Source: Dysidea avara | Taxonomy: Eukaryota; Porifera; Demospongiae; Dictyoceratida; Dysideidae | Assembly (NCBI RefSeq): GCF_963678975.1 | Contig: NC_089272.1 | Span: 59,532,574 to 59,596,573 of the forward strand | Direction: 5' to 3' | Length of the DNA: 64,000 nt | Part shown: positions 1-10,759 of the stretch, piece after piece | Layout: every line of letters starts with the position of its first letter | Numbering within the stretch: the first letter of the stretch is position 1 | The notes under the pieces: model-generated | Told to the model about the DNA's origin: nothing | Seen by the model: the letters and a program-made list of their open reading frames with translations, nothing else | Databases searched by the model: none | Position numbers and translations under genes: made by a program

Positions 1-541
1 ACCCAATCTGACTGAGACCCATTAACCACTACTCTCTGAAAACGATTTGTGAGAAAATTGGATAACCACAGGGACAAGTTTCCACGCACACCGTATGCTT
101 CAAGTTTAGAAATCAATCTACGATGTGGTACAGTCAAATGCCTTACTGTAATCCAAGTATACCACATCAACCCCATAACCCTGGTCCACCGCACTTGTCC
201 AGTCTTCAAAGGTTTCCAACAAATTAGTTAAACATGACTTGGTTTTCTAAGGCTGAAAAGGACACGGGTTGATTGCTTGTTCAGTTCTCCTTTAGCCTTT
301 TCGTTTTCACAAGGAATCGTTCCATGACCTTTTCAACCGTAGCCTCAGTGTCTCTCATCACTGCTACCGGCAATCGTTCATGGTATTTCCAGTGCGTACG
401 TGGCTTGAAAGTTAAAGGAAGTATACGTTTTATGACGAAAGTTAGTTAAACACCCCGAGCTCTAGCTTGGGGTGTGAAAACAAGTTTACGTATTGGAGCA
501 GGCGCTTATAATCTCTAATCGATAAGCGCCGTGACGGAGAA
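1..541. other. Intergenic, no gene seen
   Basis: No convincing coding region. The only open frames are short, lack recognisable motifs and lack splice context. The stretch ends at a transposon-like terminus (see 542-570). Confidence 0.5.
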
Positions 542-570
542 AAAGCGATCTGGCCACGCGAGACTACTTT
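542..570. repeat. Transposon-like terminus, CTGG(YY)ACGCGAGACTA type
   Basis: The string ending in CACGCGAGACTA is shared, with few changes, by 2413-2436 and 7411-7434, and in inverted form near 1420. This points to the conserved end of a dispersed DNA element. No second end or target duplication was identified for this copy. Confidence 0.45.
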
Positions 571-586
571 TGGACAGTTTGCATGG

Positions 587-808
587 ATTCTCTCCTGGTT
601 TATGTGGCTTCTTTCCCACAACTCCTGGTTTTGTTTGGCTTCCACAACTCGCTTAATAATATAAATTCGAAACGGAGCGGAACATCGGATTTCATTCTCT
701 CCTGGTTTGTGCGGCTTTTTTTCCCCACAGCTCCTGGTTTTGTGTGGCTTCCACAACTTGATTATACACCCCCGTACAAATCGGAAGCGGAGCGGAACAT
801 CGGATTTC
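587..808. repeat. Two-copy tandem repeat, units of 107 and 115 bp
   Basis: Unit 1 is 587-693 and unit 2 is 694-808. Both start ATTCTCTCCTGGTTT, contain CTCCTGGTTTTGT followed by GGCTTCCACAACT, and end GCGGAACATCGGATTTC. Open frames occur on both strands, but they follow the repeat and have no recognised domain. Confidence 0.75.
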
Positions 809-891
809 ATTCTTACTTTTGTGCAGGAGCAGTTGAGTGTAAGCTACGGTACCAGAACGAGTATAGAATCAGAATCACGATAACAACATAA

Positions 892-1415
892 GATTTCGTA
901 TTTCAGGCAGGATTTTACTGGAGGTGTACGAGATTTCGAAGCAGTTGGTGACCCCTCGTTTTAGCTAGGAACGCCGTATTGAGTAATAGTTACCTAGCTA
1001 TAGTACCACTGGAAAAACCTAATGCTGATTTGTTATAGCTTATTTAGGCCTAAAAACATTTACACTATGCTGTGGACTCCCGAAACTTAGCTTAAGACAT
1101 GGCATGAATAGTTCGGCACGATATAGCCCAACAGTGAATGCAGCCACCCACCTTTGAGTTTCGGTGAGTTGTCACGATGAGTCAAATAACTATAAAGCGA
1201 CCAGTATAGCTTGTTTAAGCACAGTGTAACTCGGTAAACAACTCGTTCTTCTTCGTTTCTTCCCGTACGAACACGTTCAAAAATGGGCGGTTATTTGGGA
1301 GGTGCGCTCCAACTCAGATTGCTTTGAGCATGTGTACACGAGTAATTGGATCACGTGTCTCCGTTTCCAATCCCGGGTACGTAGTATATATAATCTATGG
1401 TTTCACCTGACTGTA
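892..1415. other. Intergenic, no gene seen
   Basis: I see no gene, RNA gene or clear repeat in this stretch. Confidence 0.4.
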
Positions 1416-1417
1416 GG

Positions 1418-1472
1418 GGCACCTAGTCTCGTTCTCTTTTGTGTGGGGGCGGGGAAAGAAAAGGGTCTGGTA
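1418..1472. repeat. Transposon-like end with AAAGAAAAGGGTCTGG
   Basis: A segment with TAGTCTCG, then a GTGTGGGGGCGGGG run, then AAAGAAAAGGGTCTGG. The same sequence in foldback form lies at 2366-2440, so the pair may be two ends of one element of about 1 kb into which the inverted-repeat elements at 1509-2360 were inserted. Confidence 0.45.
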
Positions 1473-1508
1473 AACATAGTATAGAATCGTTGTTGGGCTA
1501 CGGTAGGT

Positions 1509-1679
1509 GGGGAAAGTTACGCGTGGGAAAAGTTTCGCGATTGCATTAACTATCGCGAAAATTTTAGCTTCTACATGCTTGTATTTGTATTAGTATGCAA
1601 AATCAGCATCGCGAAACTTTTACGCCGGAATACAAAGTAGAGTGCAATTCGCGAAATTTTCCCACGCGTAACTTTCCCC
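1509..1679. repeat. MITE-like element with 31-bp inverted ends
   Basis: The ends GGGGAAAGTTACGCGTGGG... and ...CCCACGCGTAACTTTCCCC are reverse complements over about 31 bp with one single-base indel. The interior is AT-rich and non-coding. This is the structure of a miniature inverted-repeat transposable element. No superfamily can be assigned because the target duplication is unclear. Confidence 0.8.
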
Positions 1680-1699
1680 GTGCAAATGACGTAATCTAT

Positions 1700-1768
1700 T
1701 GCATTTGCGTCCTGTTACCATAGATATTTCAGTAGTAGCTATGGTAACATGACGCAAATATTAGCAAA
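1700..1768. repeat. Short hairpin element
   Basis: Arms TTTGCGTCCTGTTACCATA and TATGGTAACATGACGCAAA are reverse complements with one mismatch, separated by about 17 bp. It is a small foldback insertion or a foldable remnant. Confidence 0.6.
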
Positions 1769-1825
1769 TCACGCCATTCGTGCCAATCAACAATTAGTCT
1801 TGCGCCGCCGACCCAAAATTTTCCC

Positions 1826-2075
1826 GTCTGGCGCCGCCGACCGAAATTTTTGTTCTTTTAGGGAACGATATACATGATCTTATAAATAACTATTACAATT
1901 ACAAACAACTACTACAACTACAGCTAGCTACAGGTGGGAAACTATTACTAGGGGAAAAGGGGATTGTCATCATCATCCGAGCCCTGAAGGGCCCAGTACC
2001 TCAATATCACCTTAGCATTGTTGGACCACAGTTGCACAGACAGTTGGCGCCTAAATAGGGTCGGCGGCGCCAGAC
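1826..2075. repeat. MITE-like element, ends GTCTGGCGCCGCCGACC
   Basis: A perfect 17-bp inverted repeat closes this 250-bp stretch (1826-1842 and 2059-2075). A further partial copy of the GC-rich end, GCGCCGCCGACCC, lies just outside at 1802-1814, so one element may be inserted into or abut another of the same family. Confidence 0.75.
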
Positions 2076-2150
2076 TAATCAACAATCCGGAAACTGCGCA
2101 GTAAAATCCCCAGAATCTCGGGATAGGCCAACAACGCCTCACGGATGCTA

Positions 2151-2360
2151 TACCGTATACGCAAGGAAATTTTTACGTGAAAAAAAATTGACTAATCGGT
2201 TTAATTCGTCAAATTTAAATTCGTCAACTTTTTATAAGTGCCCTTAAAAGTACAGGTTTTGCCTACAATTTCTTCATTTTCGTCAACATTTTATTCGTCA
2301 AATCTGCTGAAGTCTGGATTCGTCAAATTTTTTGACGTCAAAATTTCCTTGCGTACGGTA
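2151..2360. repeat. MITE-like element, ends TACCGTA..CGCAAGGAAATTTT
   Basis: The ends are inverted repeats of about 20 bp differing by a 2-bp indel. The interior repeats ATTCGTCAA-type words and has no coding potential. Confidence 0.7.
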
Positions 2361-2365
2361 CTATG

Positions 2366-2440
2366 TTCCACGAGACCCTTTTCTTTCTCCGCCCCCACAC
2401 AAAAGAAAGAAAAGGGTCTGGCTACGTGAGACTAGTGCTC
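2366..2440. repeat. Foldback transposon end
   Basis: CCCTTTTCTTTC and GAAAGAAAAGGG flank a CGCCCCCACAC core, followed by GGTCTGGCTACGTGAGACTA. It is related to 1418-1472, 542-570 and 7411-7434. Confidence 0.5.
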
Positions 2441-2559
2441 AAGCCACTTTTTTATGTGGGGGTGTGAAGAAAAACGGTTTTACATGTAAAACTAAATGTA
2501 CCGCAACGTATAAAGCGCCTCCCCCACTGAGACCCCCACATTGTATTCAATGTGCAACG

Positions 2560-2791
2560 TACCGTATATGCATGAGCCTAAATATTTCGAGGGAGCCGGA
2601 AAATTTTCACTGATTTCGTGGTTTTTGGGGTTATCAGTGAAAATTTTAGCCTTGAAATATTTAGACGGAAAGTAGACCTCCATATAGCTAAATACATTTT
2701 GGAAGTGTTTGCAAATCCGCGAAAATTTTAACATTGTTTAACCTCGAAATATTAAATATTTTGCCCCTTGAAATATTTAGGCTATACGGTA
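2560..2791. repeat. MITE-like element, ends TACCGTATA + GCCTAAATATTTCGAGG
   Basis: Inverted ends TACCGTATATGCATGAGCC... and ...GGCTATACGGTA. The AAATATTTCGAGG-type word recurs inside. A second, more diverged copy lies at 8586-8818. Confidence 0.7.
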
Positions 2792-3001
2792 CAATACATA
2801 TATGAGTACACTGTAGGAGATATAAGGCAGAGCATTGCATAGTGTAAAAGGATGTGCAATACTTGGCCGGGAAATTAAGGGCTTATGGATCATGTGACTA
2901 TACTAGCTAATTTAATAATTTGCCAAACCACATTTAATTAGCTAGCTTTATTAAAACATTAATTGTTGTCATTTTATAGCTTTGTACGTATTAGCTACCT
3001 T

Positions 3002-3091
3002 TTCAAACACACTTTTTTAAATAGGCTGTAGGACCAGGTTTCCTACAGACCTTCCATGCACACTTGTGCTGTAAAACCTTAATAAATAAAT
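3002..3091 (+). repeat. 5'-truncated SINE tail
   Basis: CTGTAGGACCAGG...CCTACAGACC followed by CTTAATAAATAAA matches the 3' part of the SINE at 45226-45412. The tRNA-like head is missing. Confidence 0.6.
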
Positions 3092-3329
3092 TTACAATAC
3101 ATTGAACACTTCATCTCATTTGATGGTTTCAAAAACGGTAACTGGGACAAAAGTATGAGGGGTGGATCCAGGGGAGCCCGTGCCCCATTCAGGATTTTTT
3201 TATAGTGTTGCTCATTGAACAATACTAGGCACCTTAGACATAATTCAAGCATTTTGATGCAGTTTATGACTGTGTATAATAATATAATAAATCTATCTCT
3301 AGCTGTATAGGCATGGCACAAGGAGAACT

Positions 3330-3611
3330 CAGGGGCGGATCCAGACTTTTAAAAGGGGGGTTTCACTCTGGAATTGCAGCTTCAGCCTAGCTGTAAGTCG
3401 AAGACCAAAAAAAGTGCCCCACACCTTAGATACCCTCACCAACTATATAATATTATTTCCTTATTTATAACTCCACATGTAAGTAACCTGCTACACTGCT
3501 CCTCTTAAGAATACTGTGACTGCTCTATTAGAGTATCTCGAGTAATAGAGGCTCTTTCAAAAGGGGGTTCCATGGAACCCTTTGAACCCCCTCCCCCTGG
3601 ATCCGCCCCTG
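3330..3611. mobile_element. Non-autonomous DNA transposon, CAGGGGCGGATCCAG ends
   Basis: The element starts CAGGGGCGGATCCAG and ends CTGGATCCGCCCCTG. It is flanked by a 5-bp direct repeat GAACT (3325-3329 and 3612-3616), read as the target duplication. The interior contains CTCTATTAGAG (3523-3533) followed by a TCTCGA word, also present in sister copies at 11654-12234 and 49696-49988. There is no transposase. The ends look hAT-like, but the 5-bp duplication is shorter than the usual 8 bp. Confidence 0.8.
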
Positions 3612-3616
3612 GAACT

Positions 3617-5075
3617 AGGTAGGTTATAGCACTCTCTACATTTAGAAATCGAGATGCTCTAATAGAACAGTCAGTTACTCTAATAAGGCAGCCAAGAGTA
3701 GCATAGTTATAAAACACCGTTTGTCATTTTTAAAAAACTAAAGTACCTGTTCTAAATTGAGTTACTGGTTATACACACACCCTATAGTGACTACCAGTTG
3801 CACACCACATTCCAGAACTATATCACGTGCAGGGGACATTATGCTAATTCTGTTTTGTAGCTTGATAAAATTTTCAACTTAAGTTAAGCCAAACTTAGTA
3901 CCAAAATGATTCTCAGAAGGTCAATTTAAAAAAAAAGACTTGCAGGTACCAGCTCAGTAGCATTCATACTTCCAGCATTGAATTTTCATAAGCATTTAGC
4001 TACATATTTTAGTCAAAATTGCCACCAAATTCTGAATCAATATCAGAAAGTTGATTTTTCAAAATTTCCTTGAGGAAACCTAATACTATACTACATAGCT
4101 AATTCACACAGTATATGTGTAGCTACTATTAGCATTCATACTACTAGTGCTGAACTCAGCAAATTTCAGTCATAGTTGCCACCAAATTCAATCTCATAAT
4201 GTTAATTGGCAAAATTTTCTTAGGTAAGCCTTTACACTACACTAATTTTTGTTTTTAACTCAGTAGCTATGCTATTAACATTAATTCATACTTCTAGTGT
4301 TGAACTATCAACACATTTCAGTCACAATGGCCACCAAATTCAATCTCAGTAGGAACGTTGAATTTCACGGAGTGTGCAGAGTGTGCTTTGCACACTGTGG
4401 AGTGACGTCTACCTGTGTGCCTCCCCTTTAGCAAAATTCTGGCCCAAATATAAAGCTACACTACAGGTGCAGATGCATCTAAAGCATACAGGGGCAATGA
4501 AAACATGGAAAATGTGAGAAGAGCTAATCTCTTTTAGGAATCAACAAGAGGGGATCAAAATTTATATCCAGGGGTAAACCTGAAGTTGCTCAACATTAAA
4601 AATTTAATACTCTAATACCAACAGTCAACTACTCTAATAGAACATGTATCCATTATTAAAATCTAACTTGACTATAAAGATCAAAGGCCAACTCCCAGAT
4701 GCCTTGGACTTCAACTTTGAACTCAAACCATACTGCAGAATCGATACTGTGCCCTTTATATGAAAGCTAGCTAGTTACTACTGCTAGAAAATAATGGCAC
4801 TTAAAAAATTGTTGAAGTGACTCACAATGCTTATTCAACAATTAAGGTTCAGTTGCCAATTTCAATCTCAGAAAGCTAAATTTTCAAAAAATTTCTGTGA
4901 GCATACTTTCAGACCATCTAGATAAAAGCATGCCCCTTGTGCTAAGTATGCTCTCACACTGCAGTACTAGTTGTACCAACCAGTTGCCACATTTTAGCCC
5001 CTACTATATAGATGCCCCTATAGTTTAGCACCACCCTTGGCCTTAGGAAATCCTAGATCCACAATCCACCCCTGA
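3617..5075. repeat. Degenerate repeat tract related to 51130-52600
   Basis: Partly tandem units of about 145-170 bp begin near 3955, 4127 and 4271, each with a CATTCATACT..AG(T/C)(A/G)(T/C)TGAA word followed by GCCACCAAATTC. From 4440 to 5075 the sequence is collinear with 51180-52600, through ACAAGAGGGGATCA, CCAACCAGTTGCCAC and the end GGAAATCCTAGATC. The shared end resembles the CAGGGGCGGATC family, suggesting a longer non-autonomous relative. No protein is encoded. Confidence 0.55.
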
Positions 5076-5480
5076 GTTGCATTCTGTAAACCTTAATCCA
5101 CTTCATGGCTCTCCATTGATCATCATTGGCATTTGTTGGCCTCCAAATAGAAATTCATCATATGCTGAGAAACTGTGTCATGCGATTACCAACATTGTCA
5201 ACAGCAACCCTAACTCATTTATTTGCTTAATGTGCCAGATGTTACCTGGGAAAATGAGTCTATAAAAACCACAATTATCCAGTCTACATATTAGTCAAGC
5301 ATTCTTCAGATGTTAGCTGACTGTGGCCTTGCACAATTAGTAAATGTCCTTACTAGAGAAATAATCATTTTTTTTACTAACAGAGCTTTCCTTGTTGATC
5401 GATGTTTTGGGGTTCCTGGGTTAAGTGACCATTGCATTGTTTTACTCTCTCGCTACAGTGTTACATTCCTAAAAATCTTG
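5070..5480 (+). pseudogene. Decayed LINE endonuclease fragment
   Basis: Conceptual translation, with frame changes, gives LIIIGICWPPN, then a match to the asparagine- and aspartate-containing strand (LNVPDVTW), then LADCGLAQLVN, a FFTNRAFLV segment and PGLSDHCIVL. This order is that of the apurinic-type endonuclease/exonuclease/phosphatase domain of non-LTR retrotransposons of the CR1/Jockey/L2 type. Stops and shifts interrupt it and no reverse transcriptase follows, so it is an old fragment. It sits at the end of the repeat tract beginning near 3617. Confidence 0.75.
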
Positions 5481-5936
5481 CAATTGCAAACATTTTACAT
5501 GCATAGCAGAAAGTTGATTTTGTGGGCATGAAGAGAGATTTATGTGAATTTATAAGCCGGTACTTTTGTAACAGATTACTCTCCAGTTAAACAGCTATAT
5601 GGTGTATTTTTTGAGATAAACTTTTATTAGCTTTAGTCGTCAGTTTCCCACCAATATTGTTTTGCCATACATTTTTGACTAGTTTGAGATAATGTTTATT
5701 TTTAGTTGAATGAAATTTTATTCATAACGTGCACTTTTATTGGGTCAGTAATCTCTAAGCATACTTTAGAAATAAAAAAATCCTTAGAATCTATTAGAGG
5801 AAACCATCTATATATACATATTATTATCTCATGACAGTATTTTTGTTGTAAAACCATCATACAATAATCAATTAATGGTGTAGCAATCCAGCAAAATTCT
5901 GAACGTTGTAAATAAACAGAGTGCATCTATTGTAAC

Positions 5937-6625
5937 AAGTACACAATTAATTTTTTTTGGAATTTTAAACTAGAGTAAGGACCATGACACATCGATAAAA
6001 AGTACTGAAACACTTCTTATTGTTTTACTGTGATTTAATATCGTGCACTACTCCAGCTTGTTTCAGTACTTTTCATTAATGTGCTATAAAACTTAACTTT
6101 CTTTGTAAAGTAAAATTATTATGACTGGTGAACCCACGCATACTGCATGAAAAGAAAGAAATGGTGTCGCGCGTCCCAGCTATCAATCATCATCTGAAAG
6201 GTGAACTATCCATTACACCTCGTTGTCAGCTATGTTCAACCGGTTACACAGCATTACAAATCAAGGACTGTTCGAAAAACACCTCTGCAATCAAAGTAGC
6301 CACTATGAAAAGTACAGACAACTTCGTTATGACAAAGGGAAGTCATCACATACTACTGCAAAATCGACACCTTTCACTGTCAGCAAAGATGAATGGGACA
6401 CAAAGGAGGACACTGGTAAGTCCATGAAGAATGCATTGTACATACTGCGGTATGCCAAAAGGCAAGTGTCTGGCTAAAGTTACGTTGGACAATGAAAAAA
6501 TCAAGCCCATAATTATATAGCCTTATAATTAGCTGTTATCGAGTTACACTTGTCTGAAGACATCAGTCAGTCAGTCACTAAAATTCCATTAAATTATTTT
6601 TTTAAATTTCATAATATGACATAAA
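5937..6625 (+). repeat. Composite repeat: short palindrome plus ~500-bp body
   Basis: A half-size palindromic module (5937-6080, with AAAAAGTACTGAAAC and GTTTCAGTACTTTT arms) is followed by a body starting GGTGAACCCACGCA at 6126 and ending in CAGTCAGTCAGTCACTAAAATTCC-like sequence. The same order, on the opposite strand, occurs at 17640-18583, and a body-only copy lies at 50340-50590. Two overlapping open frames here (99 and 84 codons) are in different frames and are not kept in the other copies, so the body is treated as non-coding. Confidence 0.7.
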
Positions 6626-7440
6626 TTTAATTAGATCAGATTATTTAATCACCATCCCATTGGTACCACTAGTTCATAATTATGTAGAGAAGTGCTGCTA
6701 AAAATTATGTGATGAAAGCTGCAAGTATACAATAGTTGAGATTTGAAAACAAGGACTCAAGGAGAGTAATAATTGTATAACGAATCTGTAATATTTGGGA
6801 GCCAAATCATTCCTTAGACATAACCCATAGTCCCATACCATTGCCAAAGAAATGTTAAAAAAATATAGAATGCCTATATATCAAACCCAGCTATGTAAGA
6901 TCTATTCTAGTGACAGCATGGGCTCCCTATATACTGGCGTGCACCCAGAAATATCATTAAAATTGAAAAGCTATAGCTATCCAAAGAGATTTGTCACATC
7001 AAGACATTTCAACCTCTAACAGTGTCACTGCTATGTTATCTAATTTAAAATAGAATACACTACATCACAGAAGAAAATTAACAATGCTATTTAAATCCTA
7101 TAACTTATGCACCTATCAATATTAATCCCCACTCCCGGGGATTTAGTGTACATTTGATTCAGAATAATGCCCCAAAGGTGGGGGATTTGATCGCCTGCAG
7201 AGACATACTTCAGTGCACTTTTCAAAAGTGCATGTGAGTAACTTCTGCAATAATGACTGCATGTGATTTATCTTGTCTCAATCATCCTACCTTTTTCACT
7301 CCTAAGATCAGCAGTAGGATGTTTAAATCATCTAAGGACAGATTTGGTCACTCAGGACCGGTTGGTCTTATTCAGATAGAAACCAGACTGCCATCACTTA
7401 TGCAGGAGAAAAAGTGGTCTGGTCATGCGAGACTACCTTT
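6626..7440. other. Intergenic, repeat-rich, no gene
   Basis: No coding evidence. At 7109-7190, GCACCTATCAAT followed by CCCCAC and GGGGATTT words resembles the end of the element at 56468-56899. A GGTCTGG...GCGAGACTA terminus lies at 7411-7434. Confidence 0.4.
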
Positions 7441-7444
7441 CTTT

Positions 7445-7538
7445 GGTTGATTGATTGTTTGTTTAATTGATTGATTGATTGATGGATTGATTGATTGATT
7501 AATTGATTAATTGATTGATTGATTGATTGATTGATTTG
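7445..7538. repeat. Microsatellite (TTGA)n
   Basis: Tandem TTGA/TGAT units with a few interruptions over about 94 bp, directly after a transposon-like terminus. Confidence 0.9.
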
Positions 7539-7798
7539 ACTCCAGCAATCAGCTATAGCCTTTCTTCCTTACAAGAGTTTAAATACAAACACAAAAAATA
7601 GCTTCTATGAATACACAATCTCTTACAAACATAACCAGTTCTCCAGCTAGAGATGACACAAATCTTTGTCGACACACTCCATGCAGGCTCTCAGCAAATA
7701 TTTTCCTTGCTGAAACTCACCAAAGACTAGAATTAGCTATATAGCCGCTGACTTGGTGTGATAAAAAATAGTGCAACTAGAAAGAAAAATATACAGGC

Positions 7799-8008
7799 TG
7801 TAGTCAGTGTGAAGGAAGATCATCACATGTCACCACAGACCCTGTGATACCACCTGTGCAAGATAATCCCAAAGAGCTTCAAGTGTCAGCTGCTAATCTT
7901 ACAGATAACCACTCAGCTGAGGATCTACGTCAAGCACAACTGCTGGATGGAAGTGTCGGTGGAATACTACAGGCAAAGGAGACAGACAAAAGTGCCACTA
8001 TAGACTAG
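7799..8008 (+). pseudogene. Ty3/gypsy-type pol scrap (RNase H to integrase linker)
   Basis: An open frame starts C-S-Q-C-E-G-R. It continues through SSHVTTDPVIPP, then LQVSAANL and an AEDLRQAQLLDGSVGGIL segment, and ends at a stop at 8006. The CxQC word after the RNase H region, followed by a linker of the kind that lists dispensable residues before the integrase zinc finger, is typical of Ty3/gypsy retrotransposons. Only about 69 codons survive, with no LTR seen. Assignment is from motif memory and is moderate. Confidence 0.5.
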
Positions 8009-8585
8009 TACAAGTTTAACTGGTTAACTTGGAAGTGTCTCTATGGTGATAGTTGTATACCGGGGTGCTAGTAGACCTAGCACAAATATGCATACTATGC
8101 ATAGGGCCCATGGGAAGGTGGAGACAAACATAAGATGTAAGGAGGCACAAACCAGTCAAACTGGTAATAGCTATACAGGTGCTCGGTTGGGCAGTTACAA
8201 CTTTAGCACAATTAGAACAGTGGAAAGTATTAGCTACCAGCTCAGTGCTGCATTCAGCTGTAGCTTTAGCGTTGTTACTCAGTCTCACCCTAAATCTCTC
8301 CCTCTTTATCTTCCTCCGGCCATTAGCAGTCGTCACCAGGACTTTCAACTAGGCGTTAGTGTGAAATGGGTGATGCCGTAGCAGGAGAGAGGGAGTTAGG
8401 GGGATGGGTATGTAGGTCCCCACTAAATGGTGGTAATACCCTAATCATTTCTTTGGAATTGAACTATACATGACCTTATTCTACTTTAGTTGACGAGAGG
8501 TCACGTGACTGCTTGAGGTTTATGATATAGAATATTCCAAAGTCTGCGGCATGTCATCCCATTCTCCCATCCTCTTCTATAATAA
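8009..8585. other. Intergenic, no gene seen
   Basis: Open frames occur on both strands but have no recognised domain, no paired splice sites and no repeat relatives in the window. Confidence 0.35.
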
Positions 8586-8818
8586 CATAGCCTATATTTC
8601 GAGGGGGGGGGTTTCGCTGATTTCGCGGTTCTGGGGCTTATCAACGAAAATTTTAGCCTTGAAATATTTAGACCATTATACTCTAATCATAGATAATAGA
8701 CACCCCTACCATGTCTATTATCTATGCTCTAATGCATTTTGGGAGTTGGCAAATCAGCGAAATTTTTATTTTTAGCAACATTGCTCAACCTCAAAATATT
8801 TTCCCCTCGGCTATATGG
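8586..8818. repeat. Diverged copy of the 2560-2791 element with a nested insertion
   Basis: Shares ATTTCGAGGGG, TTTCGCTGATTTCGCGG, GAAAATTTTAGCCTTGAAA and the closing CCCTCGGCTATATGG with 2560-2791. Inside it, 8692-8731 is a separate small palindrome with arms CATAGATAATAGACA and TGTCTATTATCTATG, whose ends match the large element at 55633-56462. Confidence 0.65.
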
Positions 8819-8917
8819 TAAGTGAGACCATAGGCGCATCAGTGGGAGGCGGATTCACATGCAGGCGTGCAAAATAATATTAATCATTGAAATTCTTAAT
8901 CAGAGAAGCGCTTGGAT

Positions 8918-10759
8918 ATGGATAGGGATACCACCTTGTTGACTCTTCCACCAGAGTTATTGGTTCACATAATATCGTTTGTGACACCGCTACGCGAAAG
9001 GATGAAACTACGGCATGTTTCACGAAGACTACAAAGTGCGTGCGAAACACCGTCACTGTGGAGGGAGTTTGTATGGCCATATTATCACACTGATGATGAA
9101 AGTTGCATGAAGAACGTGTTAAAGGTGTGTGGACAACATGTGAAACAACTGTCCTTTCCTAATCACGTGACGTCAACATCGATATCTGTGACGACGTTAG
9201 CATATTGTAGCAATGTGGTACAACTTAGTCTACCAACAACAAAGTTAAACTCTGAACAATTAGGAGAGATTTTACTGCACATGGAACATTTACAGAATTT
9301 GGATGTTCGTTGGGAGAGTGATATCAAACAATTACTTGAGTTAATTATACTATATTGCATGAACTTAGAGGAACTCACAATTAGAGAAATATGGTTACAT
9401 AGCATACATTTAAGAGGGTCAGGTTTTGCTAAATTAATGGAGCCATGGATACATTACTGGAAATCAAGTGGATTTGTGCCACATAAATTACATATTGCTG
9501 TTGTGGAATATACTGATGAGCTTTTCCTTGAGCTTGAAGACTTTCTACTGATGGAATCACAGAAGTCAATATCTACTTCACCAAATAGTGGCTTTGGCCA
9601 ACTCATGTTATACACTAGTCTTACAATGCCTATGGATCTTGTTCCTGTGCTACCCGTATTTCAAGTAGAGTTTGGTCAAACAGCTAGTCTTCCATTGGTA
9701 ACTGCTGATATTTGTGGATTTTCGGGATTAAATTTGTTGCTATTAACTGACACTACTCATCACAATAAGACAATTTACAAAGTTTCTCTACGACAAATTC
9801 ATCCTATTATACACACGAGTCATACTTTTACCAATCTTGACCTTTTAACTGAATTTAATGCATCATCTTGTGAAATATATTCTGACCAGTTGGAACAACT
9901 AGCTATTACATGCCCTAATCTTCATCGTCTAAATTTAGAGGATAGCGCACGTTTGAAAAGTTTACAAGGGCTACATGCCATAGCCAGCACCTGTCACAAC
10001 TTACAAGGTCTAAATGTGGTAGGTATGTCAGCTGAACATATTAAGGAGTGCACACAATTATGGGAAATATTGAGTGGCATGAAGTTGACGCACCTTGCTA
10101 TAGATTTGTGCATGTTGTTGTCCTCTGTGGAAGAAGATTCAATAAAGTTGATTAGTTACTTTGAGAAATGTAAAAGTCTGCAAGCATTAGAATGTTATGC
10201 TTTTTGCAGTGACTGTACATCATATTTTACCAGTGGCATATCTACTATATCTCACTTTCCAGCACTTATCTACTTTCAATATGTTCAGTGTCACTTTCCC
10301 TACTTTCCTATAGCACTGCATGACGTAGTCACAAGCTGTAAGCAGCTCAGATACGTGATATTTGCAGGACTTTTCAATCAACAGTATTTTCTCAGTCCAT
10401 GTTTCAGTTATAATTTACAGCATTTATCTATCTCTTTGGTCCATCTGTCCATTTCTAATGACTTTATGAGTTCAATATCTTCTCATGGTAGACTGGTATG
10501 TGTAATGTTCTATGTGAGATCAGTGACCAGTGAAGGAATTACTGTACTGGTAACGAACTCTCCTAATCTATTGAAGCTTTATGTCTTTGTCGATGATCAT
10601 AAAGCAGAATTATTGGATGTAGAAACTAAGCTTAAAACAACAATGCCCAATCGAAAACTGTTTAAATGTGGTGGTTACCAAGTAGAAGAAATTGTTAGCC
10701 ATGTTGCTACAGAACATGCTCACAAGTCACCTGCAGAGCTGCTATCATTTTGGCAGTAA
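8918..10759 (+). CDS. Intronless F-box / leucine-rich repeat protein
   Basis: Predicted 613-residue protein, probably a substrate-recognition subunit of an SCF-type ubiquitin ligase. Residues about 6-50 form an F-box: LPPELLVHIISFVTPLRER, then LRHVSRRLQSACETPSLWREF. This part would bind Skp1. The rest contains repeated leucine-rich segments such as CSNVVQLSLP, HLQNLDVRW, CPNLHRLNLEDSA and CHNLQGLNVVG, the layout of FBXL proteins, which use the repeats to bind substrate. The start is ATG at 8918, in a good context (G at -3 and +4); the frame extends two codons upstream without an ATG. There is no intron, and the nearest genes are kilobases away. I cannot name an orthologue, and the substrate is unknown. 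The frame is undamaged over 1.8 kb, which argues for a functional gene. Confidence 0.88.
   Translation: MDRDTTLLTLPPELLVHIISFVTPLRERMKLRHVSRRLQSACETPSLWREFVWPYYHTDDESCMKNVLKVCGQHVKQLSFPNHVTSTSISVTTLAYCSNVVQLSLPTTKLNSEQLGEILLHMEHLQNLDVRWESDIKQLLELIILYCMNLEELTIREIWLHSIHLRGSGFAKLMEPWIHYWKSSGFVPHKLHIAVVEYTDELFLELEDFLLMESQKSISTSPNSGFGQLMLYTSLTMPMDLVPVLPVFQVEFGQTASLPLVTADICGFSGLNLLLLTDTTHHNKTIYKVSLRQIHPIIHTSHTFTNLDLLTEFNASSCEIYSDQLEQLAITCPNLHRLNLEDSARLKSLQGLHAIASTCHNLQGLNVVGMSAEHIKECTQLWEILSGMKLTHLAIDLCMLLSSVEEDSIKLISYFEKCKSLQALECYAFCSDCTSYFTSGISTISHFPALIYFQYVQCHFPYFPIALHDVVTSCKQLRYVIFAGLFNQQYFLSPCFSYNLQHLSISLVHLSISNDFMSSISSHGRLVCVMFYVRSVTSEGITVLVTNSPNLLKLYVFVDDHKAELLDVETKLKTTMPNRKLFKCGGYQVEEIVSHVATEHAHKSPAELLSFWQ

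Noticed and set aside
6128..6477. Two overlapping frames of 99 and 84 codons
   Set aside because: They lie in a repeat whose other copies (17640-18255, 50340-50590) do not keep either frame.
8912..8917. Two-codon extension of the F-box gene
   Set aside because: The frame would have to start at a TTG. A good ATG lies at 8918, so I used that.
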